This document shows, one piece after another, positions 61,539 through 64,000 of a stretch of DNA of 64,000 bases (position 1 is its first letter; every line of letters starts with the position of its first letter). The notes below the pieces were generated by a model that had not been told where the DNA came from, searched no databases, and saw only the letters and a list, made by a program, of their open reading frames with translations. A program made the position numbers and the translations under genes. The stretch is from positions 124,001 to 188,000 of the forward strand of contig CAZGRP010000002.1 in the NCBI GenBank assembly GCA_964527995.1, read 5' to 3'. The DNA comes from CAZGRP01 sp964527995. GTDB lineage: Bacteria > Zhuqueibacterota > Zhuqueibacteria > Oceanimicrobiales > CAZGRP01.

Positions 61539-63085
61539 CAGGGCCTTTGAAGGTTTGTCTTCGCAGCCGGCCTGTTCGCTGCCCGTAAATCCACCTTCGC
61601 AACGGGATCGGCTTTTGGTGGTCGTCCTTTCAATCTCTGCAGCCTGAAACGCTCAAAAGGCAGCCTGACCGAGTACGAGAGCATCCGGGCCAGGCCGTGA
61701 AGGTGTTGCGCCCGCAACGTTCCGGGCCCGCGCACAGCCCGGCTGACCTCCCCCCAGGCTTTTCGGGCGCGGAACTCGCTGTGGACAACCCTGTGCAACT
61801 GGCGATAGAATTCCGTTGGGTAGGGGCCGCGATAGAGCATCGCCAGGTCGTTGCTGTCTGACCAGTTCTGCTTGACGCCCAGCTGCGTTTTCACATTGTC
61901 GTAGAACTTCGTGCCTGGCAGCGGATAGGAGACAGAAATGCCGATATCGTCCGGTTTGCAGTCGCGCACCATTTGCAGCGTCTTTTCGATGTCCTGCCAT
62001 GTTTCGCCGGGATAGCCAAACTGCAGGAAGAATCCAACCCGGATGCCGACTTCGTGCAATCGCTCCGTGGCTTTGTAGATTTGTTCGACCGTTGTGCCCT
62101 TCTCCATGGCGTCGAGAATCTTTTGCGAGCCCGATTCTGCTCCGACCCAGCAAATCGTGCACCCGGCCCGCTGCAGGGCTGCGATGGTATCCCCGACCAG
62201 CAGCAGGTCGACACGATGCAGGCTCTTGAAAGGAATGCGGATACCAGATCTCGCAACCAGATCGGCGAACTCCTGGATCCAGCCGGGCTTGAGGCCCATG
62301 ATGTCGTCGGCGAACGAGATGTGGTCCGGCTGGTAGGTTTCGCTCAGCCAGACAAGCTCTTCTACAACGTTGCCCGGACTGCGGATGTTGTATCGCTGGC
62401 CCCAGATGGGCTTGGCGCACCAGTTACAGTGGTACGGGCAGCCGCGGGTGGTCACCATGTTCATCGAGAAGTAACCGTGGCGCTGCCGCCAGAGGCTTCG
62501 GTACCGGTCGATATCGACAAGGTCCCATGCCGGAAAGGGGAGAGTATCCAGGTCTGTCAGAACCGGCCGGGGTGGTGTTTCCACGATGCCCTGCTGAGGA
62601 TCGAACCAGACGACGCCCTGGATCTCTTTCAGAGGTCGTCTAGAACGCCCGTCGAGGTGGTCGAGAAGCTCAGCCAGCGTCACTTCCCCTTCCCCCTTGA
62701 TGACGTAGTCCGCCCCTTCTTCCAGGTATGCCGCAGCATGGTCGCTGGCATCGGAGCCGCAGACGATGACGGTGCAGCCCCGCTCTCTGGCCAGCCTGCA
62801 CATCTCGAAGGCGGCCTGGCGCATGCGCAGCAGGCACATCTTGCTGAGGTAGTTGAAATTGTCCTCGAAAAGCACGGCAAACTTTGGTCGCTGCCGGTCG
62901 AGTGCATCCGCCCATTCACGCTCGGATTGAGCCAGCATGGCATCGAACAGCGCCACCCGAAAGCCACGCTGGCGCAGAAGGCCGGCGGCGTAGAGCGTGC
63001 CCAGCGGCGGATAGGGCTGCATGGCCTGCCAGAGCTTCGGGTCAAAACGCAGGTAGTACGATTGACCCAGGAGTATGTCGCTCAT
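61538..63085 (-). CDS. B12-binding-type radical SAM protein 1
   Basis: A 515-residue protein. The N-terminal domain (MQPYPPLGTLYAAGLLRQRG ... VIVCGSDASDHAAAYLEEG ... VIKGEGEVTLAELL) resembles B12-binding domains. The radical SAM motif is GCPYHCNWC near residue 215, then HISFADDIMGLKPGW and WVGAESGSQKILDAMEKG. The C-terminal 40 residues are Lys/Arg/Pro-rich. It is a paralogue of radical SAM protein 3. AAGGAG lies about 16 bases before ATG 63085. A gap of 139 bases separates it from the methyltransferase at the window edge. Confidence 0.92.
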   Translation of the reverse strand: MSDILLGQSYYLRFDPKLWQAMQPYPPLGTLYAAGLLRQRGFRVALFDAMLAQSEREWADALDRQRPKFAVLFEDNFNYLSKMCLLRMRQAAFEMCRLARERGCTVIVCGSDASDHAAAYLEEGADYVIKGEGEVTLAELLDHLDGRSRRPLKEIQGVVWFDPQQGIVETPPRPVLTDLDTLPFPAWDLVDIDRYRSLWRQRHGYFSMNMVTTRGCPYHCNWCAKPIWGQRYNIRSPGNVVEELVWLSETYQPDHISFADDIMGLKPGWIQEFADLVARSGIRIPFKSLHRVDLLLVGDTIAALQRAGCTICWVGAESGSQKILDAMEKGTTVEQIYKATERLHEVGIRVGFFLQFGYPGETWQDIEKTLQMVRDCKPDDIGISVSYPLPGTKFYDNVKTQLGVKQNWSDSNDLAMLYRGPYPTEFYRQLHRVVHSEFRARKAWGEVSRAVRGPGTLRAQHLHGLARMLSYSVRLPFERFRLQRLKGRPPKADPVAKVDLRAANRPAAKTNLQRP

Positions 63086-63224
63086 GGGAGCCGTCGTTCT
63101 CTCCTTTCAGGTGATACTCTGGTTCGGTGTGGCAGTTGGGCGCGATGAAGCATGCCTGCGGTCTGTGCTGCGCACCATTGCGCTGTTCGGACGATGCGCA
63201 ATCCCGGAGGGGCCGCACCACTAT

Positions 63225-64000
63225 TCAGACCTGCTCTCTGCCAGCCACCCTCCACCTCGCGCCTTTCTCCACCGGAACCGCCTGGCCCGCTAGAAGCCGC
63301 AGGACCACCACAAAATGGTCTCCCCGGCCTCGGAGCACCGGAACCCCTGCCGCTCGGGCATCGAGCCGGCGTAAGAACCGGAATACCCTGGGGAACCGCC
63401 GCATGCCATGGGCCAGGTAGGGCGGTGGCAAAACGATGGCCAGCCCCTTGATCGTTTCTGGGGACAGCCATGGCAAGAACGCTTCGACCAGCTCTTCCGG
63501 CGTGTAGTAACGCGTGTAGACCCGCGAACCCGCAAGCGGCACCGCCAGGCCATTGCGCCCGCTACGGCGGAACGCCAGTCTGGGGTGACCTCGCAGGAGG
63601 TAGTAGCAGCGTTCCCACCAGCAGTGTCGCGACATCACATTGGCGACAAGGACGCCGGACGGCTTGAGAAGGCGGCTCGCGGCAGCGGCGACGCGCCTTA
63701 AGTCCACCGCACAGTTGAGGGCACCAAAGTTCGAAAAGATGCCGTCGAACCGGCCGATGCCTGTGTCACAAAGGCGATCAAGTTCGTTGATGTCGGCCCT
63801 GCGCAAGTGGATGCGATGCCCGTAGGCGCACCGTTTCTTTTTCTTGTGAACCTCTTCCAGCATGGCCGGAGCACTGTCCGTTGCCCACCAGTCGAAGCCG
63901 AAGCGCGCCAGATAGAGAGCGTCCACTCCCGTGCCGCAGCCCAGCTCGAGGATCCTCTGGCCCGGCTTGAAGTGTTGTAGGGCGATTCCCCACACCTGCC
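63225..64000 (-). CDS. Class I methyltransferase (cluster MT 4), 5' end outside window
   Basis: The frame is open through the right edge, so the N-terminus is missing; about 258 codons are here, and the GTG at 63995 is probably internal. Motif I is ILELGCGTGVDALYLARFG, followed by ATDSAPAMLEEVHKK, GIFSNFGALNCAVDLRRVA and RLLKPSGVLVANV. The architecture, with a basic C-terminal half mentioning RYYTPEELVEAF, is like cluster MT 1. It shows that the radical SAM cluster continues beyond the window. Confidence 0.88.
   Translation of the reverse strand, partial: QVWGIALQHFKPGQRILELGCGTGVDALYLARFGFDWWATDSAPAMLEEVHKKKKRCAYGHRIHLRRADINELDRLCDTGIGRFDGIFSNFGALNCAVDLRRVAAAASRLLKPSGVLVANVMSRHCWWERCYYLLRGHPRLAFRRSGRNGLAVPLAGSRVYTRYYTPEELVEAFLPWLSPETIKGLAIVLPPPYLAHGMRRFPRVFRFLRRLDARAAGVPVLRGRGDHFVVVLRLLAGQAVPVEKGARWRVAGREQV

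Noticed and set aside
1..64000. tRNA, rRNA, CRISPR arrays, insertion sequences
   Set aside because: No cloverleaf with T-loop, no rRNA segment, no repeated spacer pattern and no transposase was seen when reading through the intergenic regions and translated frames.

Overview
The window is a GC-rich chromosomal segment from a diderm bacterium. LptF/LptG, a TolC-MacA-MacB-like efflux set, PBP4, many signal peptides and a giant SprA (the SprA/Sov translocon pore of type 9 secretion, best known from the Fibrobacterota-Chlorobi-Bacteroidota group) point to an FCB-type lineage. The GC content and the PorV-like, XPB and PGI/PMI genes would fit an uncultivated candidate phylum such as KSB1 or a neighbour; that placement is inference. 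I saw no rRNA, tRNA, CRISPR array, transposase or phage gene.

Layout, left half. 1-9541 (+): end of a UbiB-like kinase, a CCA-adding enzyme, a Yip1 membrane protein, then TolC / MacA-like adaptor / ABC ATPase / two tandem MacB-like permeases. 9614-16550 (+): a promoter followed by a polyprenyl diphosphate synthase, HPr and enzyme I, a bifunctional PGI/PMI, metK and ahcY, closed by a textbook terminator. 16644-20060 (+): a large envelope protein and a PorV-like barrel with their own terminator. 20112-25447 (+): a strong promoter drives a CoA-acylating aldehyde dehydrogenase with a candidate microcompartment encapsulation tail, PduL, a NUDT22-like Nudix hydrolase, an unknown helical protein and dacB. 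25451-32007: a threonine-dehydratase-like gene (-), a SPOR/beta-propeller lipoprotein plus dut (+), a 49-residue DUF5679 zinc ribbon (-) and an nnr-vanZ-OMP operon (-).

Layout, right half. 32138-35888: an ECF sigma factor (+) opposite an M28 cyclase/peptidase-prmA-ppx operon (-). 35949-45363: sprA (-, 2125 residues) diverges from lptF-lptG (+). 45431-49300 (-): an XPB-type helicase and its Helicase_C_3-domain partner. 49460-64000: a flippase (+) converges on a long (-) strand cluster of four B12-binding-type radical SAM proteins, one SPASM-type radical SAM protein, four methyltransferases and two GT4 glycosyltransferases. The cluster runs off the right edge.

The most unusual parts are the radical SAM/methyltransferase/glycosyltransferase cluster, which looks like a biosynthetic locus for a modified glycan, lipid or other surface compound that I cannot name, and the orphan aldehyde dehydrogenase/PduL pair with no shell protein in the window. 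The ten promoters I could recognise are mostly TTGnnn - 17 bp - TAnnTT, and four share the -10 hexamer TATTTT.
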